Shown here: piece by piece, positions 31,828 to 36,434 of the stretch
Position numbering within the stretch: the stretch's first letter is position 1
How the letters are laid out: every line of letters begins with the position of its first letter
Source: a virus
Length of the DNA stretch: 38,793 nt
Direction: 5' to 3' (one strand)
IMG/VR virus record: IMGVR_UViG_3300038479_000011
Location: 1-38,793 of that record
The notes under the pieces: generated by a model
What the model saw: the letters and a program-made list of their open reading frames with translations, nothing else
Databases searched by the model: none
Told to the model about the DNA's origin: nothing
Made by a program: the position numbers and the translations under genes

Positions 31828-32187
31828 CTAGATGAACTGGACGCCGATGTCCACCGAGGAGGCCGAGACGAGGTAGACGTCGACGGGGAGGTTGGAGGGG
31901 TCGAAGTTGATGAAGCTCGGGAGGCTGGGGTTCAGGTAGACGCCCGAGTCCGCCGAGACCGTTTTGAAGCGGAAGGCCACCGTCCCGCCCGTGGGGGGGA
32001 TGATGAGGACGCCCTGGGGCACGTAGACCGAGGGGACCGTGATGGTGATGGACGTGTTGACGCCGTAGATGTTGGTGTCCTGGTTGCCCGAGCACGGGAT
32101 GGCGAAGGGGCCGATGCCCTGGATCCCCCCTCCGGGAAGGCCCTGCTGGATGCCGTTGATGTACAGGGCGCCGAACGTGTCGCTCAT
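31828..32187 (-). CDS. beta-rich structural protein, 119 aa
   Basis: ATG 32187 overlaps the stop of the 27-residue membrane peptide as ATGA. The chain is beta-rich and Gly/Pro/Ser-rich (GVNTSITITVPSVYVPQGVL, GGTVAFRFKTVSADSGVYLN, PVDVYLVSASSVDIGVQFI), similar in style to capsid or fibre decoration proteins. It is the first sizeable gene of the late operon. No family was recognised. Confidence 0.7.
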   Translation of the reverse strand: MSDTFGALYINGIQQGLPGGGIQGIGPFAIPCSGNQDTNIYGVNTSITITVPSVYVPQGVLIIPPTGGTVAFRFKTVSADSGVYLNPSLPSFINFDPSNLPVDVYLVSASSVDIGVQFI

Positions 32188-32267
32188 CGGAGCCTCCCGA
32201 TGATGGCGCCCAGGATGAACAGGACCAAGGCGATCACTCCCAGGATCTCGAGCCAGTGGACGAGCAC
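32184..32267 (-). CDS. 27-aa membrane peptide
   Basis: GTG 32267 with AAGGTGGGG upstream. The peptide starts MLVHWLEILGVIALVLFIL and ends GAIIGRLR: one hydrophobic helix with a positive end. Its TGA overlaps the next ATG as ATGA. It is the first gene of the minus-strand late operon. Real expression is likely from the coupling; the role is unknown. Confidence 0.6.
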   Translation of the reverse strand: MLVHWLEILGVIALVLFILGAIIGRLR

Positions 32268-32282
32268 GACCCCACCTTAGAC

Positions 32283-32324
32283 GCGAGAAACCCCCCCGGA
32301 GAATGGTGTACGGGGGGGACTCGC
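32283..32324. other. hairpin between divergent operons
   Basis: GCGAG and CTCGC flank an 8-bp perfect C/G stem (32291-32298 with 32311-32318), with a 12-base loop and a small internal bulge. It lies in the 5' leader of the minus-strand operon, just upstream of the ribosome site of the 27-residue gene. It may act as a leader stabiliser or attenuator. Confidence 0.6.
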
Positions 32325-32355
32325 CAAACCGATCGAGGTCCAGTCGATCAGGTCC

Positions 32356-32384
32356 AGTATGGCCCAGGGCAAGGAACATTGCAA
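32356..32384 (-). promoter_or_regulatory. predicted promoter of the late minus-strand operon
   Basis: Reading leftward: TTGCAA, 17 bases, CATACT (each hexamer 4 of 6 to the SigA consensus). Transcription would start near 32349. The palindrome 32369-32382 overlaps the -35 and spacer. Confidence 0.5.
32369..32382. promoter_or_regulatory. operator-like palindrome, copy 4
   Basis: GCAAGGAACATTGC, one mismatch to copy 1 read on the other strand. It lies between two divergent promoters: it overlaps the -35 of the minus-strand promoter and is 14 bases upstream of the plus-strand -35. One bound protein could control both. Confidence 0.7.
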
Positions 32385-32395
32385 GAAACAGGGGG

Positions 32396-32424
32396 TTGAC
32401 AAGCTCTCCCCGAAGGTTCACAAT
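32396..32424 (+). promoter_or_regulatory. predicted promoter of the plus-strand operon
   Basis: TTGACA, 17 bases, CACAAT: a perfect -35 and a 4-of-6 -10 with ideal spacing. Transcription would start near 32431, giving a short leader before the zinc-finger gene. Confidence 0.65.
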
Positions 32425-32489
32425 CGGAGAAGCCAGCGTGGTCCACTGGCGGAAGGAGAGTGGATGACCCCCTGCCTAGGGAATGCCAA

Positions 32490-32717
32490 GTGAAGGGCCA
32501 GGAGGGCTTTCACGCGGCCTACAAGGGCCGCTGCAAGGGCTGTGGGGAGTTCTACGTCCCCGGAGACACCATCTGGTCCCCAGGCAAGGGCGGAGGCGCC
32601 TTCCACATCCGGTGCCAGCCTCCCCTGAAGTTCCGTGAGGCGACCGCTCAGGACGTCGAGGAGCTGACCTCCCGCTCACAAGCCCGCAGGAAGGGGATCT
32701 ATTCGGACCCCCTCTGA
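32490..32717 (+). CDS. zinc-finger protein, 75 aa
   Basis: Contains CKGCGEFYVPGD and, 20 residues later, HIRC: a C-x2-C...H-x2-C site of the kind seen in small phage zinc-finger proteins with a lysine/glycine-rich loop (SPGKGGGAFHIRC). GTG 32490 overlaps the stop of a 9-codon frame (MTPCLGNAK, 32464-32493) which has AAGGAG upstream; this leader may couple translation. An in-frame GTG at 32460 is possible but lies too close to the ribosome site. The tail is basic. First gene of the plus-strand operon. Confidence 0.7.
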   Translation: MKGQEGFHAAYKGRCKGCGEFYVPGDTIWSPGKGGGAFHIRCQPPLKFREATAQDVEELTSRSQARRKGIYSDPL

Positions 32718-33150
32718 CTTCCCCCCCGAGCTGAGAGATCCCGTAAAAGTGGGTAGCGGAGCGAGACTCAACCCTACGATCCGTCCTCAGAATGTAGAGA
32801 TTTCTCCCTGGTCAACAGGTTATTCCCAGTTTTCTGGCCCGGCTGCAAGTAGGGAAGAAGTTCGCCTTGAAACCAGTGCTCCGCTAGGGATCGGCGCAGC
32901 CGATAAAAGCTTCTGCCGCCTGCCTCCGGCAGTTGGCCTCGATGCAAAATCCACCTGCGATTTTTTCAGATCCGCCGTTTTTCTGCGCTGTGGATTTAGA
33001 AACAGAGGGGTGTGGAAGCTCCAACAGCTTTCTATACATGCTGGTCACAGGGCCAAATGGATCACCTGGTGGTGCGGCGTGGGGAGCGCACCGGGGGGCC
33101 GGCAGAGAGGGTGGAATGGGGCCGCCGTGGCTATGGTAGAACACCGACGC

Positions 33151-33168
33151 TTGTACCGGTCGGTACAA
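33151..33168. promoter_or_regulatory. TetR-type palindrome, copy A
   Basis: TTGTACCGGTCGGTACAA: two 8-base half sites (TTGTACCG / CGGTACAA) around a 2-base centre. It has the size and spacing of TetR-family operators in Actinobacteria. Confidence 0.75.
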
Positions 33169-33234
33169 CAACAGACGATCTCGACCATCGTCCATTGACG
33201 TCTGATGAGCCATCGTCGCTTCGCTGCGTCTTGT

Positions 33235-33252
33235 TTGTACCGGTCAGTACAA
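33235..33252. promoter_or_regulatory. TetR-type palindrome, copy B
   Basis: TTGTACCGGTCAGTACAA, one mismatch to copy A, in the second half site. Its centre is 84 bp from copy A and 28 bp from copy C. Confidence 0.7.
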
Positions 33253-33262
33253 CGGTTCAGTC

Positions 33263-33281
33263 TTGTACCGGTCGGTACAAT
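33263..33281. promoter_or_regulatory. TetR-type palindrome, copy C, overlapping a TACAAT -10 box
   Basis: TTGTACCGGTCGGTACAA, identical to copy A. The last bases plus the next T read TACAAT (33276-33281), five of six to the -10 consensus, so repressor binding would cover a possible promoter. The matching -35 is weak. Confidence 0.7.
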
Positions 33282-33306
33282 AAGTGGATCTCATCAGAAT
33301 TGCCGA

Positions 33307-33320
33307 GCAAGAAACCTTGC
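33307..33320. promoter_or_regulatory. operator-like palindrome, copy 5
   Basis: GCAAGAAACCTTGC, one mismatch to the consensus. Its right half overlaps the -35 (TTGCTT) of the predicted promoter at 33317-33345, upstream of the acidic protein gene. Confidence 0.65.
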
Positions 33321-33345
33321 TTTTTGCTAAAGGTTCCGTCAGAAT
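33317..33345 (+). promoter_or_regulatory. predicted promoter of the acidic-protein gene
   Basis: TTGCTT, 17 bases, CAGAAT (each 4 of 6). Transcription from about 33352 gives a 36-base leader with the GGGAGG ribosome site of the gene at 33388. Expression would depend on both operator families. Confidence 0.5.
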
Positions 33346-33387
33346 GGACGATAGAGATACCAACCGATACGAACTGGGAGGTTCGAG

Positions 33388-33681
33388 ATGGATGAAACAC
33401 TGATTGAGCCGGAAGTCGTGTTCAACATGGATCTCGCAAACGGTCCGACTGGTGAGCGCTTCTGTCGTGAGGCGTGCGACGTTATGGGCCTGCTGGTCGA
33501 TGATTCGTACTTCACGGACGACGATGAGGAGTCATTCCTGGGCGAGTACATCGACTGGCTGGATGACCAGCTCTCGATGCGTGGCTACCACGCACACTGG
33601 GATGCCGGCGACGTTGTGGTCTATGACCTTCGCCCATTGTCCGACGATGAGCGCGACGCGTTCTTCGAGCAGCTCGCCTGA
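33388..33681 (+). CDS. highly acidic 97-aa protein, possible DNA mimic
   Basis: GGGAGG lies six bases before ATG 33388. By direct count the protein has 27 Asp/Glu and only five Arg with no Lys, a net charge near -22. Acidic clusters include FTDDDEESF and LSDDERDAFFEQL. Small, very acidic early phage proteins often mimic DNA and inhibit restriction enzymes, nucleoid proteins or other DNA-binding proteins. The fold is unknown, so this is inference from charge. It lies directly after the palindrome-rich region and starts the second part of the plus operon. Confidence 0.72.
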   Translation: MDETLIEPEVVFNMDLANGPTGERFCREACDVMGLLVDDSYFTDDDEESFLGEYIDWLDDQLSMRGYHAHWDAGDVVVYDLRPLSDDERDAFFEQLA

Positions 33682-33744
33682 GTCAATCGACCCAGCTGGC
33701 GGACTGGGCCGATCTACTCCGGATCGGATGAACAAGGGGCAGTC

Positions 33745-34005
33745 ATGACCAGGACAGAAATCGCAGAGACGGTGGCGAGGATCGAGCGGCGGGAGGTAGA
33801 CCGACGGATGGCTTCTCGCATGGACGCGGGCCGGCGTCTGGTTGACGCTCGCAAGCACAACCAGGCAGTCATGCAATCGCTCGAGCTGGATGCATTGCAC
33901 CTGGCCATCACCGGGAACGTCCATGACGTCGCCATCATGGACTTCAAGCCGGCTCCCATCGTCGACAGCGTTGGCTTCGATGACGTCTGGGGTGACGCAC
34001 GCTGA
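33745..34005 (+). CDS. hypothetical protein, 86 aa
   Basis: AAGGGG precedes ATG 33745. The N-terminal half is a charged helix (IAETVARIERREVDRRMASR), the middle is LDALHLAITGNVHDVAIMDF, and the tail is Asp-rich. Hairpins lie both upstream (CCGATC/GATCGG, 33712-33729) and downstream of the gene. Not recognised. Small soluble early protein. Confidence 0.7.
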   Translation: MTRTEIAETVARIERREVDRRMASRMDAGRRLVDARKHNQAVMQSLELDALHLAITGNVHDVAIMDFKPAPIVDSVGFDDVWGDAR

Positions 34006-34013
34006 CCCGGTTG

Positions 34014-34057
34014 ATCGTCCCGAGCGCCTTTCCTCCTCGTTGGGCGCTTGGGTCGAT
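34014..34057. other. intercistronic hairpin in the plus-strand operon
   Basis: The arms 34014-34027 and 34044-34057 pair over 14 positions with one G-T wobble and one T-T mismatch, around a 16-base pyrimidine-rich loop. No U-tract follows. It sits between the 86-residue gene and the LAxTG membrane-protein gene and may adjust relative expression or mRNA decay. Confidence 0.6.
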
Positions 34058-34080
34058 TCACCGAACGAAAGGAAATCACA

Positions 34081-34317
34081 ATGACAGGCTGTGGGTCGTT
34101 CTCAGACGTTTCCTGTTCCAGTCCGCAACTCGGCACCGCTATCAGCGCTCCAGCGCCTCACGTTCAATCCTACGGTCCTCTCGTGCCACATGCGTCGAAT
34201 CTGGCCATGACTGGAGCGGATATCGTGACCATTCTGTTCTGGGGGTGCTTGCTGGTGACTGTGGGAGTGCTTGCAATGGTGAGCGGGCACAAGGCGAAGG
34301 GCAAGACCCCCAAGTGA
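34081..34317 (+). CDS. small membrane protein with LAxTG sortase-type signal, 78 aa
   Basis: GAAAGGAAATCACA fixes ATG 34081; an in-frame upstream ATG at 34048 has no such site. The C-terminal 38 residues are a complete cell-wall sorting signal: LAMTG (41-45), a hydrophobic helix (about 48-67) and a Lys-rich tail (HKAKGKTPK). LAxTG is the motif used by class E sortases of high-GC Actinobacteria. The first 40 residues are Ser/Pro-rich with two cysteines and lack a signal peptide, so an N-out single-pass insertion is needed. If processed, the short N-terminal part would be attached to the wall. A superinfection-exclusion role is a reasonable guess. Confidence 0.75.
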   Translation: MTGCGSFSDVSCSSPQLGTAISAPAPHVQSYGPLVPHASNLAMTGADIVTILFWGCLLVTVGVLAMVSGHKAKGKTPK

Positions 34318-34481
34318 CGCCTGACGAGGAACTGACGGAAGCCCTGATCGACTGCCCCGCCTGTGGGCCCGTCGTTCACCAGCGGATTCCGGAGGATGAA
34401 GCCCATTGCCGGTGCACTCGAGGTGAATTGAAGGGTGTCTCCGGTACGTGGTTGATCTGTTCCTGCCCCTGCCATGGATGA
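34314..34481 (+). CDS. Cys-rich 55-aa protein
   Basis: GTG 34314 overlaps the previous stop as GTGA. Six cysteines and three histidines appear as CPACGPVVH, HCRC and CSCPCHG, enough for one or two zinc sites. The start (acidic, VTPDEELTE) is similar to the starts of other Cys-rich genes in this genome. It overlaps the WhiB gene by eight bases. Function unknown. Confidence 0.7.
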   Translation: MTPDEELTEALIDCPACGPVVHQRIPEDEAHCRCTRGELKGVSGTWLICSCPCHG

Positions 34482-34833
34482 GTGGAAGGTCAGAGCTGCC
34501 TGCCGGGAGGCGCCGGACAAATCCGTCTTCTTCCCTGAACGTGCTACCGAAGTGGCCACTCAGAACCTGGTCAAGCAGGCGAAAGCCATCTGCAAACGCT
34601 GTCCGGTGAGGCGTGAGTGCCTGGACTACGCGCTCGAGCACTACGAGAAGCATGGCGTATGGGGCGGGACCACAGAGCGCGAGCGTCGGAAGCTCGAGAA
34701 GCCCCAGAAGCCGGACCCACGCTACGCCCACGGGACGCCGGAGAAGTACCGCTATGGAGGGTGCCGCTGCCTACCCTGTTCGATGGCCTGGTCTCGACAC
34801 CGGGCCTCGAATCCGTCAATGCGTGGCTTTTAG
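34474..34833 (+). CDS. WhiB-family transcriptional regulator with C-terminal extension
   Basis: A 119-residue protein. The WhiB domain (1-75) has the four Fe-S ligands C10, C40, C43 and C49 (CxxCx5C), the IC-RCPVRRECL core, and the GVWGGTTERERRKL turn that contacts region 4 of SigA. An added C-terminal segment (HGTPEKYRYGGCRCLPC) resembles small Cys-rich modules found separately in actinophages and is not part of ordinary WhiB proteins. Phage WhiB proteins modify host transcription or exclude superinfection. It ends the plus operon and overlaps the convergent nuclease gene by 18 bases. Confidence 0.92.
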   Translation: MDEWKVRAACREAPDKSVFFPERATEVATQNLVKQAKAICKRCPVRRECLDYALEHYEKHGVWGGTTERERRKLEKPQKPDPRYAHGTPEKYRYGGCRCLPCSMAWSRHRASNPSMRGF

Positions 34834-35133
34834 CACACGTTCGACAACGGCCAGCGCCGACCCGTCCTCGATCTGGGAGCCGGTGAACCTGAGCACACGC
34901 CATCCGAGCTCCACGGCCGTATTGTGCTTCTCGAAGTCCTTGACCTGTCCCTGTGGGCGGTTGTGCCGGCCGTAGACCCACCCTCCGCCCTCGATCTCCA
35001 CGGCCAGCATGTGGGCCGGCCAGGCGAAGTCGAACCTCCATTTCCTCGGCGTTGCGAACGTGAGCTCCCTCACCCACGGCGAACACTTCGCCACCTTCAG
35101 TTGGTACTCGAAAGCGTCCTCGAGGTCGCTCAA
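34816..35133 (-). CDS. VSR-like/DUF559-type small endonuclease, 105 aa
   Basis: Motifs of the VSR/RecB-like PD-(D/E)xK fold: an N-terminal helix (MSDLEDAFEYQL), RKWRFDFAWPAHMLAVEIEG (the D and E plus EIEGG loop), then a H-containing loop and an ending WRVLRFTGSQIEDG. I recognise this as the common actinophage protein with RRFRFDFAWP...AVEVEGG...WRVLRFT. The likely role is DNA nicking or repair, possibly Holliday-junction processing. The start is TTG, overlapping the upstream stop as TTGA. Its 3' end overlaps the WhiB gene tail to tail. Confidence 0.85.
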   Translation of the reverse strand: MSDLEDAFEYQLKVAKCSPWVRELTFATPRKWRFDFAWPAHMLAVEIEGGGWVYGRHNRPQGQVKDFEKHNTAVELGWRVLRFTGSQIEDGSALAVVERVLKATH

Positions 35134-35246
35134 CGCTTCAGCCAGGACAGGAAGTCCATGAGCTTGTCCCTACAACGTCCACAGACGGGCTCGTTGCGCC
35201 GGGATATGTCGTAGATGCTCATTTCGCAGAACCAGCAGCTATTCAC
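35130..35246 (-). CDS. 38-aa zinc-finger peptide
   Basis: GTG 35246 overlaps the stop of the lipoprotein gene as GTGA. The peptide contains CWFC and, 15 residues on, CGRC, a standard four-cysteine knuckle, with a hydrophobic C-terminal helix (KLMDFLSWLKR). The longer frame to 35348 overlaps the lipoprotein gene and is unlikely. Co-translated with the nuclease downstream. Confidence 0.68.
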   Translation of the reverse strand: MNSCWFCEMSIYDISRRNEPVCGRCRDKLMDFLSWLKR

Positions 35247-35836
35247 CACGAGGCGCACCCGTCCTGGTCTGGGGGATCGGACTGGATCCTCTCGGCAACG
35301 AGAATCTGAGCATCTGGAGATAGGTCGGAAGTCCCCCCGTTCCCCCACCAGTTGGCAGCGGATATTCCCAGACTGTCCGGGTACTCAGGGCCGGCGTATC
35401 CGATCCAGCCGCCCTCCTCGCAGACAGCCACCTTGGTCCATTCGGCGTACTCAAGAGGGGTCACCGTGCCAGTGCTTGACGCCGCCGCAGGGGCAGGAGT
35501 CGTCATCGCAGGGCTGTCGTCCGATGATGGTTGTGTTACCGGGCCATCTGTAGACGGGGCCGATGGAGGAGGAAGCGGCGGGGATTCTGACGGTGCCTGA
35601 GTCGTTGGAGTAGAGGTAGTCGGTGGTGGCGATGGCGTAGAAGCCGCCGCTGTTGTCGTAGACGGTGGTGTTGTCGGCAGCTTCAGCAACGGCAGCGACG
35701 ATCTTGTGCCAAAGAAACGTTGACCACCACTCTCGTGACTTGCGTGCGGCTGCGATTGTTTCGTAGTCCAGGTCGATGAGCATGCTACTCCAGTCAGAAT
35801 AACGACGAATAGGGCTATAACCAGGGGTTTCTTCAC
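35243..35836 (-). CDS. Rpf-like transglycosylase lipoprotein, 197 aa
   Basis: Residues 1-19 are a lipoprotein signal with lipobox GVAC (C19). Residues 50-125 are a Pro/Thr/Ser-rich linker that could span the cell wall. Residues 129-197 resemble the resuscitation-promoting-factor domain: EWTKVAVCEEGGWIGYAG with candidate catalytic E140, YPDSLGISAANWWGNGG, and Ala/Arg helix DAQILVAERIQ, plus the second Cys (C194). Rpf domains cleave the glycan chain of peptidoglycan. Because it is exported and lipid-anchored, it would act from outside the membrane, unlike the endolysin. The GTG start at 35836 lies beside a hairpin that hides its ribosome site. Confidence 0.82.
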   Translation of the reverse strand: MKKPLVIALFVVILTGVACSSTWTTKQSQPHASHESGGQRFFGTRSSLPLLKLPTTPPSTTTAAASTPSPPPTTSTPTTQAPSESPPLPPPSAPSTDGPVTQPSSDDSPAMTTPAPAAASSTGTVTPLEYAEWTKVAVCEEGGWIGYAGPEYPDSLGISAANWWGNGGTSDLSPDAQILVAERIQSDPPDQDGCASW

Positions 35837-35838
35837 TT

Positions 35839-35872
35839 GTGATGCCTTCCGCTTTTAGGTGGTGGGCATCAC
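35839..35872 (-). promoter_or_regulatory. hairpin that covers the ribosome site of the Rpf-like gene
   Basis: GTGATGCC (35865-35872 in minus reading) pairs with GGCATCAC (35839-35846), an 8-bp perfect stem with an 18-base loop. The GGAAGG ribosome site falls partly in the stem, two bases before GTG 35836. It may keep translation low until the structure opens. Confidence 0.55.
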
Positions 35873-36003
35873 TTGGTCATGTAAGGCGCCGGGGCGGTAG
35901 CGGGAAGGCTTGCCGGCCCTGGGATTGAGGTCCGTGCGCTATGGAGTGATGTTGGGATCCCGAGGTTCTAGTTGTTCGTTTCAGTTCTCCTTCAAAGAAT
36001 GCT

Positions 36004-36044
36004 GAGGCGGGCACCCAAGGTCGGGCGACTCAGATGCCCGCCTC
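36004..36044 (-). terminator. possible terminator after the small membrane-protein genes
   Basis: GAGGCGGGCA and TGCCCGCCTC form a perfect 10-bp stem with a 21-base loop directly after the 36-residue gene; the bases after the stem (ATTCTTTG) are only moderately T-rich. It could separate the 38.6-36.0 kb group from the Rpf/nuclease group. Confidence 0.5.
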
Positions 36045-36048
36045 GCCA

Positions 36049-36159
36049 CTATTTGAGTCTGACTCCGCTCCACTTGGGAGCCTCAGCGGCGACTGTCGTC
36101 AGTACCAGGAGCACCGGGACAGCCAGCGATGCGTACATCGCCTTCGTCTTTAGTTTCAC
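36049..36159 (-). CDS. 36-aa membrane or secreted peptide
   Basis: GTG 36159 follows a strong GGAGGGGAGGAAAC ribosome site. The peptide has a basic start (MKLKTKA), one hydrophobic helix (MYASLAVPVLLVLTTVAAEA) and a short basic tail. It could be a signal-anchor peptide or a secreted one cleaved after AEA. The larger overlapping frame to 36438 has no ribosome site. Function unknown. Confidence 0.65.
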   Translation of the reverse strand: MKLKTKAMYASLAVPVLLVLTTVAAEAPKWSGVRLK

Positions 36160-36185
36160 GTTTCCTCCCCTCCATTTCTCTAGCC

Positions 36186-36419
36186 TCAAGAAGTGTGACG
36201 TTGGGAAATCGTTTGCGTTCGTTTTCCATAGCTTCCCACCTTTCGTAAGAGGATGCTCACGAGGACTCCGACCATCGCGACCAGGATGAGTACCTGTAAC
36301 AGAGCGCTTCCGCCACCAGCCTCGGCGCACGTCGGGACCTGTAGCCCGTTGGGTGGCGGCACGGTGACACAGGTGACACAGGTAGGCGCAGAAGTGCCGT
36401 TCAGCTGGACGCAAGTCAT
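36186..36419 (-). CDS. small membrane protein with Cys-rich N-terminal segment, 77 aa
   Basis: GAGGA precedes ATG 36419. The first 38 residues hold five cysteines with Pro/Gly and Thr (MTCVQLNGTSAPTCVTC, then VPTCAEAGGGS). A transmembrane helix follows (LLQVLILVAMVGVLVSILL) and then a basic tail (RKVGSYGKRTQT). Positive-inside logic places the N-terminus outside. The layout mirrors the LAxTG protein at 34081 but without a sorting motif. Both may be surface-exposed exclusion proteins. Confidence 0.68.
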   Translation of the reverse strand: MTCVQLNGTSAPTCVTCVTVPPPNGLQVPTCAEAGGGSALLQVLILVAMVGVLVSILLRKVGSYGKRTQTISQRHTS

Positions 36420-36434
36420 CGTTGGATGTCCTCG

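Larger units (their letters stand above)
32718..33387. other. 670-bp structured intergenic region
   Basis: No convincing gene on either strand. It contains three inverted repeats in 110 bases: ATCGGC-GCA-GCCGAT (32890-32904), CTGCCG/CGGCAG (32913-32932) and AAATCCAC/GTGGATTT (32947-32997) with a T-rich 35-base loop. It also holds the three TTGTACCG palindromes (33151-33280) and one 14-bp operator (33307). It is the longest noncoding stretch of the genome and has lower GC than its surroundings. It is a candidate replication origin, non-coding RNA or regulatory hub; no iterons of a known type were seen. Confidence 0.7.
35837..36048. other. 212-bp leader region before the Rpf-like gene
   Basis: It contains an isolated GAAGGAGAAC ribosome-like sequence (about 35978-35987) without an ATG or GTG in range, so any gene there would be very short. 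There are also two hairpins: one at 36004-36044 and one at 35839-35872. No convincing gene is seen. Confidence 0.6.

Noticed and set aside
31322-32095. Long 350-codon minus-strand frame rich in His, Arg and Pro
   Set aside because: It is a shadow of the Ig-like and beta-rich genes in another frame; only its 3' end from GTG 31321 is supported as a gene.
32718-33150. tRNA or tmRNA gene in the structured gap
   Set aside because: No T-loop (GGTTCGA-type) and no cloverleaf could be built; no tRNA was found elsewhere in the window.
33012-33395. Plus-strand open frame of 127 codons covering the operator-rich intergenic region
   Set aside because: It lacks a properly spaced ribosome site, and the palindromes it contains fall in different reading frames, which shows selection at DNA rather than protein level. 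The real gene start with a good ribosome site is at 33388.
33344-33403. 19-codon frame overlapping the start of the acidic-protein gene
   Set aside because: The predicted promoter (33317-33345) would start transcription downstream of its ATG, so it would not be in the mRNA.
32463-34833. Integrase, attP or partition genes that would indicate a temperate phage
   Set aside because: No tyrosine or serine recombinase motif and no ParA-like Walker motif were found in any gene of the window.
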